From Methanobacteriota archaeon (GTDB taxonomy: Archaea; Methanobacteriota; Methanobacteria; Methanobacteriales; Methanobacteriaceae): a stretch of DNA of 64,000 nt. Positions 33,068 through 41,867 of this stretch are shown here, piece by piece. Under the pieces are notes generated by a model. The model was not told the DNA's origin and did no database searches. It saw nothing but the letters and a program-made list of their open reading frames with translations. Positions within the stretch are counted from its first letter, which is position 1; the number at the start of each line of letters is the position of its first letter. A program made the translations under genes and the position numbers. Where the stretch lies: NCBI GenBank assembly GCA_029556335.1, contig JAKQFA010000006.1, positions 186,001-250,000 of the forward strand, read 5' to 3'.

Positions 33068-36034
33068 ATGAAAAAACATGGAATAATAGTTCTTGTAGCA
33101 GTCATGGCTGTTTTGTTATGTGGAGCAGTGTCAGCTGCAGATTCATCTACCGCGGAGGTGGAAGGACTCAGTGAAGTTAATGCTCCAGCTGAGGCAGTGG
33201 ATCCCATTTTATGGGTGACAGTTAACTACGAGTATGCTTCGGATGACATTAATCCGGACATTGAAGTCAAAGACTCTCATAATGCCATTGTACAGTATGA
33301 TAAGTCACCCTATTCCCGCAACCTGTACAAGTTGAACTTTACTTATCCTGGTGTAACCAACGGCACACTCTTTAAGGTAACTGTTAACGCCCCTGGTTAC
33401 ACTACTCAGACCCAGAACGTGGCAGTAAACCAGGCTGGTTCTGATCCAGAGTTTTATGGAAACGCAGTCTTCAACATGGAAGCCACTAGCAACTACAAGC
33501 TGGGCCGAGAAGTCACCAAGAAAGCTGACCAGCTCTTGAACTTCGCCACAGCCAATGATGTACTGGTGGTAACCACCGCAGGAGTAACTAAAATAAATGG
33601 CGAAACTACTGAGGACTGTATTGAAGGTATACTCAATGGTTTGAATGGTCGAGTAACCTATGGTAAAGGAAACATGTTGATGCTTCGTAAAAGCCCAGTG
33701 GATCCAACAGACTTTGCATTCATTGTCAAAAGAAACAATTCACTGCAAGCTGTGTTTTTCCTAAATGGTTCATTAAACCCTGCTTACCAGGGAACCGTTT
33801 CTGAAAACATGCAAGCTGTAGAATGGAACAACTTAATTACTAAAATTGGTGGAGAGAATGCCTTCACCTACGCCAGTCTGGCTAACGCCTGGAACACAGG
33901 AGCACCATCAGATCTGCTTAGAGAAGCTGCTTTCCATGGACACATGTGCCAAGGAACCATCAGTGGATACACCATAGCCAAAACACTGCAGAAATACTAC
34001 CCACCCATCCAGGAAACCATGGGAGGACCCGGTTCTCCAGGTGATATAACTTCCTACAAAATCATTGGAGTTCCAGGTGATTCCGATGATGATGCTCTCA
34101 TGAACTACTTCGACTCCACTCCTGGTAAAGGTGGATATGTGGGTTATGACACCACCGCCACCGGAGCCACTGCTAACATGGTAGGATTCATCCGCTGGAA
34201 GGATACCGTTTACAAAACAGTAACCAACCCTGACGGAACCAAGACTTACACATTTGGTCCTGGAAGCGGAACCCTAGGCAGTGGGTCCCTGATCGTTATG
34301 AAGTTCAACCGAGATGAGATTAGACAAACATTCCAAAGTGTAACTGGGATAAAACTAGACAATGATTTAGCCGAGTTGAAGTTCAATACCTGGGTTTTAA
34401 ATAAAATAAAAACAAACCCAGAAGAACTGGTGACCTTCCTGGTGGAAAAAGAGGGATTGACCGAGGAACAGTTCTACTACATAATGGGTACAGCTACTAA
34501 CATAACCTTCCCAGCAAATTCACCAACTAGCAACGCAACCAATGGTGGTCAAGTAAGATTCCCTATGCAGGAAGCCCATGGTTTAGATATGAATTATATT
34601 AACAGTCTGAACCTTCCTAACGCAGTTAGGGCCATACCCTCAGCAGCTACTATCGGAACATTAACTGAACAACAAATTGAACAGATTGGAGTAGAAGCTG
34701 CTAAACAGGTTAAACAGATCTTTAAAACCGAAAAAGGCATAGATCTGGAAAAAGACAGCCGAAACCTAGTGGTTTTAACATCAGCAGGATATGTCTACTT
34801 CAATGGGCAGCTGATGGACCGAACCTGGGATGGTCTTTTCAATGAGCTCGGCGTGAGGATGAGCAGATCCACCCTGTTACCAATCCACACCGCACCCTGG
34901 AAACCATTATGGTTCACATTCGTACTAAGAGGAGCGGACGGGGTAACCATGGATACCCTATACCTGCGATACAATGGAACCGGATTCCAAGTCGGAAATG
35001 GGACGAACAACCCCCAGATCAGTGATATTGGACCAAAAGCACTCAACAACAGTACCACAGTTTCATACTTGAACAGTAAAATCTTTGTAGACAAGAATTA
35101 CTTCAACATCCAGTCCATAGCAAACGCCTGGAGAAATGATCCTGCATTTGACCAGCTGATGACTTTCCTTTTCCATGACCACGCTTGCCCTGGAGTACAG
35201 CCCGGATTCTTCATTTCCGACTACGTGTTCAAGAATTATCCATTAAGTGGTGATCAAAACTACTACTACATGGGATCCAGTATATACTGTAAAGACGACA
35301 GCCTGGTCTACCTCATGGGAGTGTCCCCAGGTATGGGAACCTACATGAACCAAAGACTAATGGCCGAAGATACCGAATCTGAGGTTATACCTGGTGGAAC
35401 AGAAGAAGGATTACTGGTTATCTGGGACCCCAAAACCAAAACAGGCAAAGCAGTGATCATCAACTTCAAATGGGCTACTTTAAACTTGACTGGTCTAACC
35501 ACCAGTGATGCCCAAAGAGAAGCCATGATATCTGCCTATGTCAGTATGTACAAGGGAGAACCAAGTCCTTACGTGACTCAAGGTGTCATCGCCATAGCTT
35601 CTGATGAAAGACTCATCACTGAGAGTGAATTCAACATCATCAAACAGGGCGGAACTGCCAGCACTACTGCCTTAAGCTATGTGAAAGGCCTTCCAGTGCG
35701 CAGCCTCAGTGACCTTCTACCGGCTCAGGGCGGTTCCCAAACTGGCGGTTCCACTCAGATACCGAAAGGTGATTCTGGAACCAGTACGGGTGACCATACT
35801 GGCTCTGCATCTGGTTCGGTGGGTGACTCTGGAGCCGCAGTTAGTGCTGTGACTGTGAGTGCTGCCGTAGGAGAAGAAGCTGGTGACAGTGGAAAAGCCT
35901 ACGAAGTAACCCAGGCAGGCTCTGAAGGTGCTGGAAATTCACCTTGGGGTACAGCGGCTATCGTGGGAGTGATAGCTGTTCTTGCCTTAGGTGCATTTGG
36001 ATTCCTGTTCAAAAGCGGATTCCTAGGAAAATAA
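33068..36034 (+). CDS. Surface protein with two FmdE-type domains and C-terminal anchor
   Basis: The 988-residue product starts at the ATG at 33068 after GGAGGTG. A signal peptide covers about residues 1-25 (GIIVLVAVMAVLLCGAVSAA). Residues 35-115 look like an Ig-type beta domain. Two homologous halves follow, each with an AGxxxxNG-type beta region (VVTTAGVTKINGET; VVLTSAGYVYFNGQ) and then an FmdE-like domain with an H-x-H-x-C motif: H290-G-H292-M-C294 and H703-D-H705-A-C707. A Gly/Ser/Thr-rich spacer (895-950) and one C-terminal membrane helix ending FLGK anchor it. FmdE domains were named from a formylmethanofuran dehydrogenase operon; an extracytoplasmic metal-binding role is inferred here. 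Confidence 0.85.
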   Translation: MKKHGIIVLVAVMAVLLCGAVSAADSSTAEVEGLSEVNAPAEAVDPILWVTVNYEYASDDINPDIEVKDSHNAIVQYDKSPYSRNLYKLNFTYPGVTNGTLFKVTVNAPGYTTQTQNVAVNQAGSDPEFYGNAVFNMEATSNYKLGREVTKKADQLLNFATANDVLVVTTAGVTKINGETTEDCIEGILNGLNGRVTYGKGNMLMLRKSPVDPTDFAFIVKRNNSLQAVFFLNGSLNPAYQGTVSENMQAVEWNNLITKIGGENAFTYASLANAWNTGAPSDLLREAAFHGHMCQGTISGYTIAKTLQKYYPPIQETMGGPGSPGDITSYKIIGVPGDSDDDALMNYFDSTPGKGGYVGYDTTATGATANMVGFIRWKDTVYKTVTNPDGTKTYTFGPGSGTLGSGSLIVMKFNRDEIRQTFQSVTGIKLDNDLAELKFNTWVLNKIKTNPEELVTFLVEKEGLTEEQFYYIMGTATNITFPANSPTSNATNGGQVRFPMQEAHGLDMNYINSLNLPNAVRAIPSAATIGTLTEQQIEQIGVEAAKQVKQIFKTEKGIDLEKDSRNLVVLTSAGYVYFNGQLMDRTWDGLFNELGVRMSRSTLLPIHTAPWKPLWFTFVLRGADGVTMDTLYLRYNGTGFQVGNGTNNPQISDIGPKALNNSTTVSYLNSKIFVDKNYFNIQSIANAWRNDPAFDQLMTFLFHDHACPGVQPGFFISDYVFKNYPLSGDQNYYYMGSSIYCKDDSLVYLMGVSPGMGTYMNQRLMAEDTESEVIPGGTEEGLLVIWDPKTKTGKAVIINFKWATLNLTGLTTSDAQREAMISAYVSMYKGEPSPYVTQGVIAIASDERLITESEFNIIKQGGTASTTALSYVKGLPVRSLSDLLPAQGGSQTGGSTQIPKGDSGTSTGDHTGSASGSVGDSGAAVSAVTVSAAVGEEAGDSGKAYEVTQAGSEGAGNSPWGTAAIVGVIAVLALGAFGFLFKSGFLGK

Positions 36035-36045
36035 AATCATTTATC

Positions 36046-36064
36046 CCCTTTTTCTTTTTTTTTA
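36046..36064 (+). terminator. T-tract after the surface protein gene
   Basis: A pyrimidine-rich run (CCCCTTTTTC then nine T) begins 11 bases after the stop codon and fits an archaeal oligo-T terminator. A further short hairpin with GCCTAT/ATAGGC arms lies at 36117-36144. Confidence 0.5.
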
Positions 36065-36490
36065 AAACACTATTTGAAGAGATAATTCTCCCTTATTTTA
36101 GATATACTGTTATATAGCCTATGCCAATGCACATGGGGATAGGCGTAATTGAATTAAATCCACTAAAAGAGTTAAAATTATGGGGAATTTGTATGAAATG
36201 GAACTTCCATCAGGATTCTATGGGATAAGTTAATAGGCAGAGGCTGATCATCCGTAATAAAAAAAAGGTCATTTTAGCCACAACGTAATAATACGAATTA
36301 AATAGAAATTATTATATAGGTGGTGGTACAGTGTTTAATCTGGACGAGGAGAAAAACAATCTAAATTATAAGGGCTTAAATATGTGCTCAAAACCTTCGT
36401 CCTTTGCCATATTTTTCCCCCTACCATCCCTGGGGAACAGTGGATATTTAAAAGCTTGTAAATACCTAAAAAGGGGTTTGAACACCTCAT

Positions 36491-36538
36491 TATCTTACGG
36501 AGTGCCCCACTGATACTCCGTGAGATATCTATTTTTTT
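36491..36538 (+). terminator. 13-bp hairpin followed by seven T
   Basis: TATCTTACGGAGT (36491-36503) pairs with ACTCCGTGAGATA (36515-36527) with a single G-U wobble and an 11-base loop. ATTTTTTTAA follows at 36531-36540. The T-run is only on the plus strand side, so it would act on plus-strand transcription. No gene that I trust ends here, which leaves open what it terminates. Confidence 0.55.
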
Positions 36539-36557
36539 AAGTAACTCCGGATAAAAC

Positions 36558-36852
36558 ATGGAAGAGCAATCAACCCCTGAAATTGGAGAAACAGGAGTTA
36601 GTTCGTATGAAACTGATCCAATATTGAAAAGAGGGAGTTTCTTTTCGAAAATGATGTACAGATAAGGTTCTGGGGGGATGGTGATAAACGACTCCTAAAA
36701 ATGACTGTTTTTCTTAATCAACTAGATTTGGAAACTGGCATTAGCATCTGAAAAATCTTGGTGAAGTTGTGGAGGAAAAGGAAACCATCTTCCTCCATAA
36801 CTCTCAAATAGGTTGCTCTGGCTTGATATTGAGAAAACTCTTTAAAAATTAA
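36558..36852 (+). pseudogene. Probable decayed gene, three consecutive frames
   Basis: An ATG at 36558 opens a 35-codon frame. In the next frame the sequence stays open as ENDVQIRFWGDGDKRLLKM and on to LDLETGISI, and then in a third frame as HLKNLGEVVEEKETIFLHNS to a stop at 36852. Each segment has protein-like composition and they join end to end, so one gene broken by two frameshifts is the simplest reading. I do not recognise the family. Sequencing error cannot be excluded. Confidence 0.35.
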
Positions 36853-38174
36853 AGTATGGGGAAATACTTTTTTATTTCATAATCGGTTACCTGGCGGTTA
36901 TATTCTTCACATTCTGATTTTTTTAGGGCAATGAATCTTCGGAAGGAATGTGGGCCAAGGGTTTCCTTCACCAAATCTGAATCCTCAGCATATATTATGG
37001 CCTGTTCTAAACTTGATGGTAAAATATCTATTTCCCTTTTAATTCGCTCTTTATCATTGAGTTCATAGAGATTGAGTTCCATTGGCTCGGGCAAGGCACA
37101 TTTCTCTTCTATTCCTTTCAGACCCGCCATGAGCATCACCGCCAACTGTAGATAGGGATTTCCCGAGGGATCCGGACATCTAACTTCGATTCGGGTAGCA
37201 TACTCCCGGCCTGGTTGATACTGGGGAACTCTGATGAGGGCAGAGCGATTGTTTCGTGACCAAGCCACGTAAACCGGAGCTTCGTAACCAGGAACCAGTC
37301 TTTTATAGGAATTCACCCAGGGAGCCAGGATAGATATCATTTCCTTGGAGTACTTAAGAATTCCGCCTAAGTAAGACTTGGCATAACTTGAAAGGTGGAA
37401 TGGATCATCAGAATCAAAGAAGACGTTTTTATCACCCTTAAAAAGTGACTGATGAGTGTGCATGCCTGATCCATACTCGTTGAAGATGGGTTTTGGCATG
37501 AAAGTGGCATATACTCCATGGTTCCTGGCAATTTCCTTCACTGCCAGTCGATAGGTTACCATGTTATCGGCCATTTTAAGGGCATCATCGTAGCGCATAT
37601 CTATCTCGTGCTGTGATACTGCTGCCTCATGGTGAGAGTATTCAACCCTAATTCCAAGGTTTTTAAGAGCCAGGACAGTATCTCTACGGAGATCAGATGC
37701 CAGGTCACGGGGAGTTAAATCAAAGTATCCGCCGTGATCGAGTGGTTCAGGATTTTCGGGAGATTTGAAATAGAAGTACTCCAGTTCAGGCCCAACATAA
37801 AAGTGATCAAATCCCATCTTATCCATCCGCGCCAGAGCTCTTTTAAGAACGTATCGGGGGTCTCCTTCATACGGATCACCATTTGGTTGCATCACATCAC
37901 AGATCATACGACCTACGGCTTTTTCTATAGGTCTCCATGGTAAAATAGTAAAGGTGTTTAGGTCAGGCATGGCAATCATGTCTGATTCTTCAACATCCTG
38001 AAAACCAGTAATACTTGATCCATCAAAGCCCATACCTCTATCTATGGCATTTTCTAGTTCATCGTTGGTTATGGCAAAGCTTTTCAGAATACCGTTAAGA
38101 TCAGTGAACCACAGTCTGATGAACTCCACATCATTTTCTAGAACTGTTTCCATTATTTCATTTTTACTAATCAT
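36849..38174 (-). CDS. glnA: Glutamine synthetase, type I
   Basis: The product has 441 residues from the ATG at 38174, which follows GGTGCTAAT. It has the GS-I signatures MGFDGSSITGFQ, DLNTFTILPW, the ATP-binding region GSGMHTHQSLF and NRSALIRVP. The C-terminal region lacks the adenylylation loop tyrosine segment of the I-beta type, so it is probably GS-I-alpha. It makes glutamine from glutamate, ammonia and ATP. Methanogen glnA genes are often under NrpR control, but I did not find a GGAA-N6-TTCC operator upstream. A long AT-rich promoter region (38175-38864) separates it from the divergent HisA-like gene. Confidence 0.96.
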   Translation of the reverse strand: MISKNEIMETVLENDVEFIRLWFTDLNGILKSFAITNDELENAIDRGMGFDGSSITGFQDVEESDMIAMPDLNTFTILPWRPIEKAVGRMICDVMQPNGDPYEGDPRYVLKRALARMDKMGFDHFYVGPELEYFYFKSPENPEPLDHGGYFDLTPRDLASDLRRDTVLALKNLGIRVEYSHHEAAVSQHEIDMRYDDALKMADNMVTYRLAVKEIARNHGVYATFMPKPIFNEYGSGMHTHQSLFKGDKNVFFDSDDPFHLSSYAKSYLGGILKYSKEMISILAPWVNSYKRLVPGYEAPVYVAWSRNNRSALIRVPQYQPGREYATRIEVRCPDPSGNPYLQLAVMLMAGLKGIEEKCALPEPMELNLYELNDKERIKREIDILPSSLEQAIIYAEDSDLVKETLGPHSFRRFIALKKSECEEYNRQVTDYEIKKYFPIL

Positions 38175-38864
38175 ATTAGCACCATTTTCCTGATATAATA
38201 GTAAAATGTATACATATATCAATATTTGTTACTATTATTTCTATTATAGTTTTTTGATATTGTGTTAAAAATTCTTTAGCCCTTTAGATGTTTTAATTAC
38301 AAAAAAGGACTATTTTTTCTTTTTTTATATATTTATAATTCATTAAGATGTGGGTTTTATAAAAATACATTTTTATTTCCATTATATGATTATAACTGGG
38401 CTCATAAACCGTTAAATTTGAGTATAAATGTTTGTATATACTTGCTTGGTGAAAATAATGAAGTATCACTTAAATTAGAGTAAAGAAGACCCAAATTATA
38501 TCTTGTATAAAAAAAATATTTAAAATTATCGGTTCTCAAAAATCCAAATATACTCCTCCATTTTGGAGTTGCACACTATTCCAAGATCTTCAGGGTAAAA
38601 TTGAAGATTTTTCCAAATTATACGAATAAACATGAAGAAATGACAAATAAACAAGCCTATCAACGGAAATAACGACCATACTAACTTTATTTTAGCAGGA
38701 TCCATCACAACACAAAGTTACAGCACGATAAAGCCCTACAAAAGCTCTCCGAAACTTGAAAAATCTCAACCCCTAAAATTCTTTATAAATCTATATAATT
38801 AATCTTAGGCAAACGTTTATCTGTCATCGACTGCAGGTTATTATGGATAAATTTGGAGTGTACC
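38175..38864. other. Intergenic region upstream of glnA
   Basis: About 690 AT-rich bases. ACTAT/ATAGT short inverted repeats lie near 38230 and several TATA-like stretches near 38325-38340. A 60-codon minus-strand frame (38526-38708, ATG at 38705) would encode a small protein with one membrane helix (LVWSLFPLIGLFICHFFMF), but it lacks a good ribosome binding site and I cannot confirm it. Nothing else is recognised. Confidence 0.4.
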
Positions 38865-39545
38865 ATGATCATACCAGTACTGGATTTGAAAGATAAGGTA
38901 GCTGTTTCAGGTAAATCAGGGAAAAGAGACACCTATCAACCACTTAAATCTGTTTTCCAGGGTTCTCCAGAGCCGGTTAAAATTGCTAAAAAACTTCTTA
39001 ATCATGGCTTTAAACGGATTTACATTGCTGATCTAGACTCTATAGAGAGGACGGGTTCTAATCTAGAGCTTGTGTCAGAGATAAATCAGTTACTTCCTGT
39101 GATGTTGGACTGCGGTGCCAATGATATTAATTCTGTAAGGGCAGCTCTTAACTATGCCCATGATGTTATTGTAGGCACTGAAACATTGAGAGGCCTAGCT
39201 GATCTTAGTCAAATCTTTCGAACCCTGGATTCCAATAGAATTATTCTTAGCGTGGATGTAAAGGATGGAAAAATTCTGAGTAAGGCAGCTTCGATGAGTT
39301 TTGAAGATTTATTTAATTGGATTGGAAAATTTCAACCTAAAGAAACAATATTACTTGATATATCCCGGGTGGGAACATCAACTGGCATTAACAAGGATCT
39401 CATCTTAGAATTCATTGAACTTAAAACCTCTTTGATAGTAGGCGGCGGTCTTCAGGGTAGTGAAATTCCAGTCATCCATGATATGGGGGTTGATAAAATT
39501 TTAGTTGGCTCTGCTCTTCATAATGGGAAAATAAGATTTGATTAA
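38865..39545 (+). CDS. HisA-like (proFAR isomerase-related) TIM-barrel protein
   Basis: The product has 226 residues from the ATG at 38865, which follows GGAGTG. It has the (beta/alpha)8 pattern of the HisA/HisF family: IPVLDLKDKVAV at the N-terminus, RIYIADLDSIER in the first half and two phosphate-binding loops (LDCGAND and SLIVGGGLQGSE, then ILVGSALHNG). It matches COG1411, a methanogen group related to HisA but distinct from it. The reaction is unknown. It is followed 35 bases later by a PfkB kinase gene, suggesting a small operon using a phosphorylated sugar or pyrimidine precursor; that is inference. Confidence 0.78.
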   Translation: MIIPVLDLKDKVAVSGKSGKRDTYQPLKSVFQGSPEPVKIAKKLLNHGFKRIYIADLDSIERTGSNLELVSEINQLLPVMLDCGANDINSVRAALNYAHDVIVGTETLRGLADLSQIFRTLDSNRIILSVDVKDGKILSKAASMSFEDLFNWIGKFQPKETILLDISRVGTSTGINKDLILEFIELKTSLIVGGGLQGSEIPVIHDMGVDKILVGSALHNGKIRFD

Positions 39546-39580
39546 ATCTAACATGGATTATTTGTTAATACGGAGATTAT

Positions 39581-40441
39581 ATGCCTAGTTTCTTGCTTCT
39601 GGGTCCAGTTACCAGGGATACCATCATCAGGAAGGGTTCTACTTATCACTCTACTGGCGGTCCGGTGTACTACCATGCCGGTGTACTGGATGCCCTGGGA
39701 ATAGATGCCACTGCTCTGGTGACTATTGGTAAAGAAGATGAAGATCTTCTTGAATCTTTTCCTCCATCCTTAAGGATCATTCCATCCCTTAGGGATAAGA
39801 ACGCCAATTTTGAAAATTATTATCCCTCCCACGATCCTAATCAAAGAAAACAGAGAGCAAATTTACCCTTCAACCCAATCAAACGCGAAGATCTCAAGGA
39901 TTTGGATCTGCAATGTTACGATGCATTCCTGGTTTCTCCCTTATCACCAGGAGACATTCCACTGAAAACGCTCAAATACCTTCATCAAACAGGAAAACCA
40001 ATCTATATGGGTATTCAGGGTTATATGCGGCACTTAGATAACTTTGAAGTCATTTTAAGGCCATGGGAGAATTACCATAAATTTCTTCCATTTTTAAAAA
40101 TAATCTTTATGGATGAGTTAGAGGCCAGAATGGTACTGGGTATTGGCTATTCTGATCTGGAAGTAATCGCTCAAAAGTTGGCTGCACATGGTCCGCAAGA
40201 GGTGATCATTACCCTGGGAGATAGGGGATCACTCATCTATTCGCGTAAACTTGACAAAGTCCATAGAATCCCTGCTGTTCCTCCTCATAAAACAGTGGAC
40301 CCTACTGGGTTGGGTGATAGTTACATGGCGGCCTATGCTTCTAAAAGACTGGAGTCCATGGATCCAGAAAAGTGTGGAATTTTTGCATCTCAAATAGCAT
40401 CACTAAAGTTGGAGAAGCAGGGTGCCCTAAAACTTATCTAA
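39581..40441 (+). CDS. PfkB-family carbohydrate kinase
   Basis: The 286-residue protein has the ribokinase/PfkB fold. The N-terminal GG motif is TGGPVYYHAGVLDALG and the C-terminal PfkB signature is DPTGLGDSYMAAYAS with the catalytic aspartate in GLGDS. The substrate cannot be read from the sequence; family members phosphorylate sugars, nucleosides or related alcohols. It shares direction with the HisA-like gene and is probably co-transcribed. A CGGAGAT precedes the ATG. Confidence 0.85.
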   Translation: MPSFLLLGPVTRDTIIRKGSTYHSTGGPVYYHAGVLDALGIDATALVTIGKEDEDLLESFPPSLRIIPSLRDKNANFENYYPSHDPNQRKQRANLPFNPIKREDLKDLDLQCYDAFLVSPLSPGDIPLKTLKYLHQTGKPIYMGIQGYMRHLDNFEVILRPWENYHKFLPFLKIIFMDELEARMVLGIGYSDLEVIAQKLAAHGPQEVIITLGDRGSLIYSRKLDKVHRIPAVPPHKTVDPTGLGDSYMAAYASKRLESMDPEKCGIFASQIASLKLEKQGALKLI

Positions 40442-40509
40442 TACTGGATGGACCAAGTAATAGTTCATTTTTTTTCTGAATATCCAAGCCCCATTCATCC
40501 ATTTTTTGG

Positions 40510-40707
40510 CTAGGTTCCCAGTACCAGTGGTAGAATTAGAAAAGGTAACAAGCCAGCTAACATGAATAATGCCACTCCAACTACTGTATACTTAGTTTTT
40601 CTATCCATTATACCACTACAGATGAGTATAATACCAATAAAACCCATTAATGGCGGTATTATATGTGAGTAAATTAATGAACCAGCAATTACGGTTGAAT
40701 CTGCCAT
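40510..40707 (-). CDS. Small two-helix membrane protein
   Basis: The 65-residue protein has two clear membrane helices (about 12-33 and 40-63) with a short basic loop between them (MDRKTKY). GAGGCGA lies before the ATG, which supports it as a real gene. It sits 50 bases after the sortase gene on the same strand. I do not recognise the family; its location suggests it is expressed with the sortase. Confidence 0.6.
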   Translation of the reverse strand: MADSTVIAGSLIYSHIIPPLMGFIGIILICSGIMDRKTKYTVVGVALFMLAGLLPFLILPLVLGT

Positions 40708-40757
40708 AAATTCGCCTCGAATTTTCCTATAGTTATTTTAAATCATTCTATTTATTT

Positions 40758-41726
40758 TCAAAGTAGATCAATGGATTTAAGCCGGGCATGAACCATATAC
40801 GCTCCCTGATCAGTCCCTGGAGGCCAGCATGTAACCAGTGTTAATTCTGGACTGCCCATGGGGAAGGTTAAGGGATTGTCTTTGTAGTCCCACCTGATAT
40901 CACCCACCGATGTCACCTCATAGATATATGTTTTCTGGGTTAAGTAATCCTTTATTATAACTTGCTCACCAGTCTTTAAAAGAGGAATATTGGCAAAGGG
41001 GGCGGAATATAATGTGTGATGGCCTAATAGTCCAACAGTTCCATTAAAACCGGTGTAAGAGCTTTCAGGATAGTGATAAACTGAGTTATACTCATTTACA
41101 GTATCGGAACGAATTTTCCAACTCGTCCCCTGGGAAGGAATTAAAATCTCTCCCCATACCCTATCATCAAGATGTTGGAGATTGGATACAGTAAAGCTTT
41201 CCAGCACCATATCTATTTCATGTTGATTGCTGTTTATCGAGTTTTTAAGAAAGTTTTCCCTAGCTTTGTGCGGATTGACGAATATAATACTGTAGATTAC
41301 GTTATTTTTCTCCAACCAAACTTCTCTGATCTGGGTCATGTCTTGAAGGCCCCCCAATTGATAGGTATTTTCGTAAGCCAAGGTACCGTTTATCTTTCTT
41401 TTTTCATGTTTTAATAACTTTAACCTATATTCACCAGATTCAGATAGTTTGTTAATGAAATTTTCTGGCTTTACCCATTCTTGAGGAGTTACTTCGATGT
41501 TTACTTCCAATTTAAATCTGGAATTAGGCTCTTCCAAGATAATCACCTTGGAATCTGAAGAGTTAACTTGCTGCCAATTTGATGGATAATCAAAAGATAT
41601 TTCTTCATTATTAAAATGGGCTTTTTCAGTATCCACACTGCTAAAAGACAAGGAAATGGCTAAAACAATTATTCCCAGCAACAAAACTCCTATTATTCCA
41701 AAATGTGGATGTTTCAAGAAAACCAC
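40758..41726 (-). CDS. Sortase-family protein with N-terminal PsbP-like domain
   Basis: This 322-residue protein has an N-terminal membrane helix (about 8-28), then about 150 residues resembling a PsbP/DUF1795 domain (EEISFDYPSNWQQ), then a sortase domain. The sortase triad is visible: His237 (GLLGHHTLY), C300 (LTLVTCWPPG) and R315 (HARLKS). Sortases cleave sorting signals and join proteins to cell-envelope targets; Methanobacteriales have a pseudomurein wall to which that could apply. No LPxTG-like substrate is evident in this window. The start is GTG at 41726 or TTG at 41717; neither has a strong binding site. Confidence 0.8.
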   Translation of the reverse strand: MVFLKHPHFGIIGVLLLGIIVLAISLSFSSVDTEKAHFNNEEISFDYPSNWQQVNSSDSKVIILEEPNSRFKLEVNIEVTPQEWVKPENFINKLSESGEYRLKLLKHEKRKINGTLAYENTYQLGGLQDMTQIREVWLEKNNVIYSIIFVNPHKARENFLKNSINSNQHEIDMVLESFTVSNLQHLDDRVWGEILIPSQGTSWKIRSDTVNEYNSVYHYPESSYTGFNGTVGLLGHHTLYSAPFANIPLLKTGEQVIIKDYLTQKTYIYEVTSVGDIRWDYKDNPLTFPMGSPELTLVTCWPPGTDQGAYMVHARLKSIDLL

Positions 41727-41867
41727 AGACTTTATCGTATTTTACTTCTTTCAATGTTAATTTTTTTCAGGATTTGATAAATTTACGCCTTTTTTTTAAT
41801 TAGGAATAATTAGTAGTAATCAATTTCTTTAATTCAACTTATTTAGAGTAAAAAATGAATTTTAAAT

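Larger units (their letters stand above)
36035..36557. other. Intergenic region with possible small RNA
   Basis: No convincing protein gene is seen. A TATA-like TTATTATATA lies at 36309-36318 and a strong hairpin plus T-tract at 36491-36538. Together they could delimit a plus-strand transcript of roughly 200 bases. A 60-codon GTG frame (36331-36513) has a purine-rich GGTGGTGG before it, but its start would lie upstream of the expected transcription start, and its composition gives no family. Confidence 0.3.

Noticed and set aside
38175..38400. NrpR operator (GGAA-N6-TTCC) upstream of glnA
   Set aside because: I looked for it on both strands and found no match.
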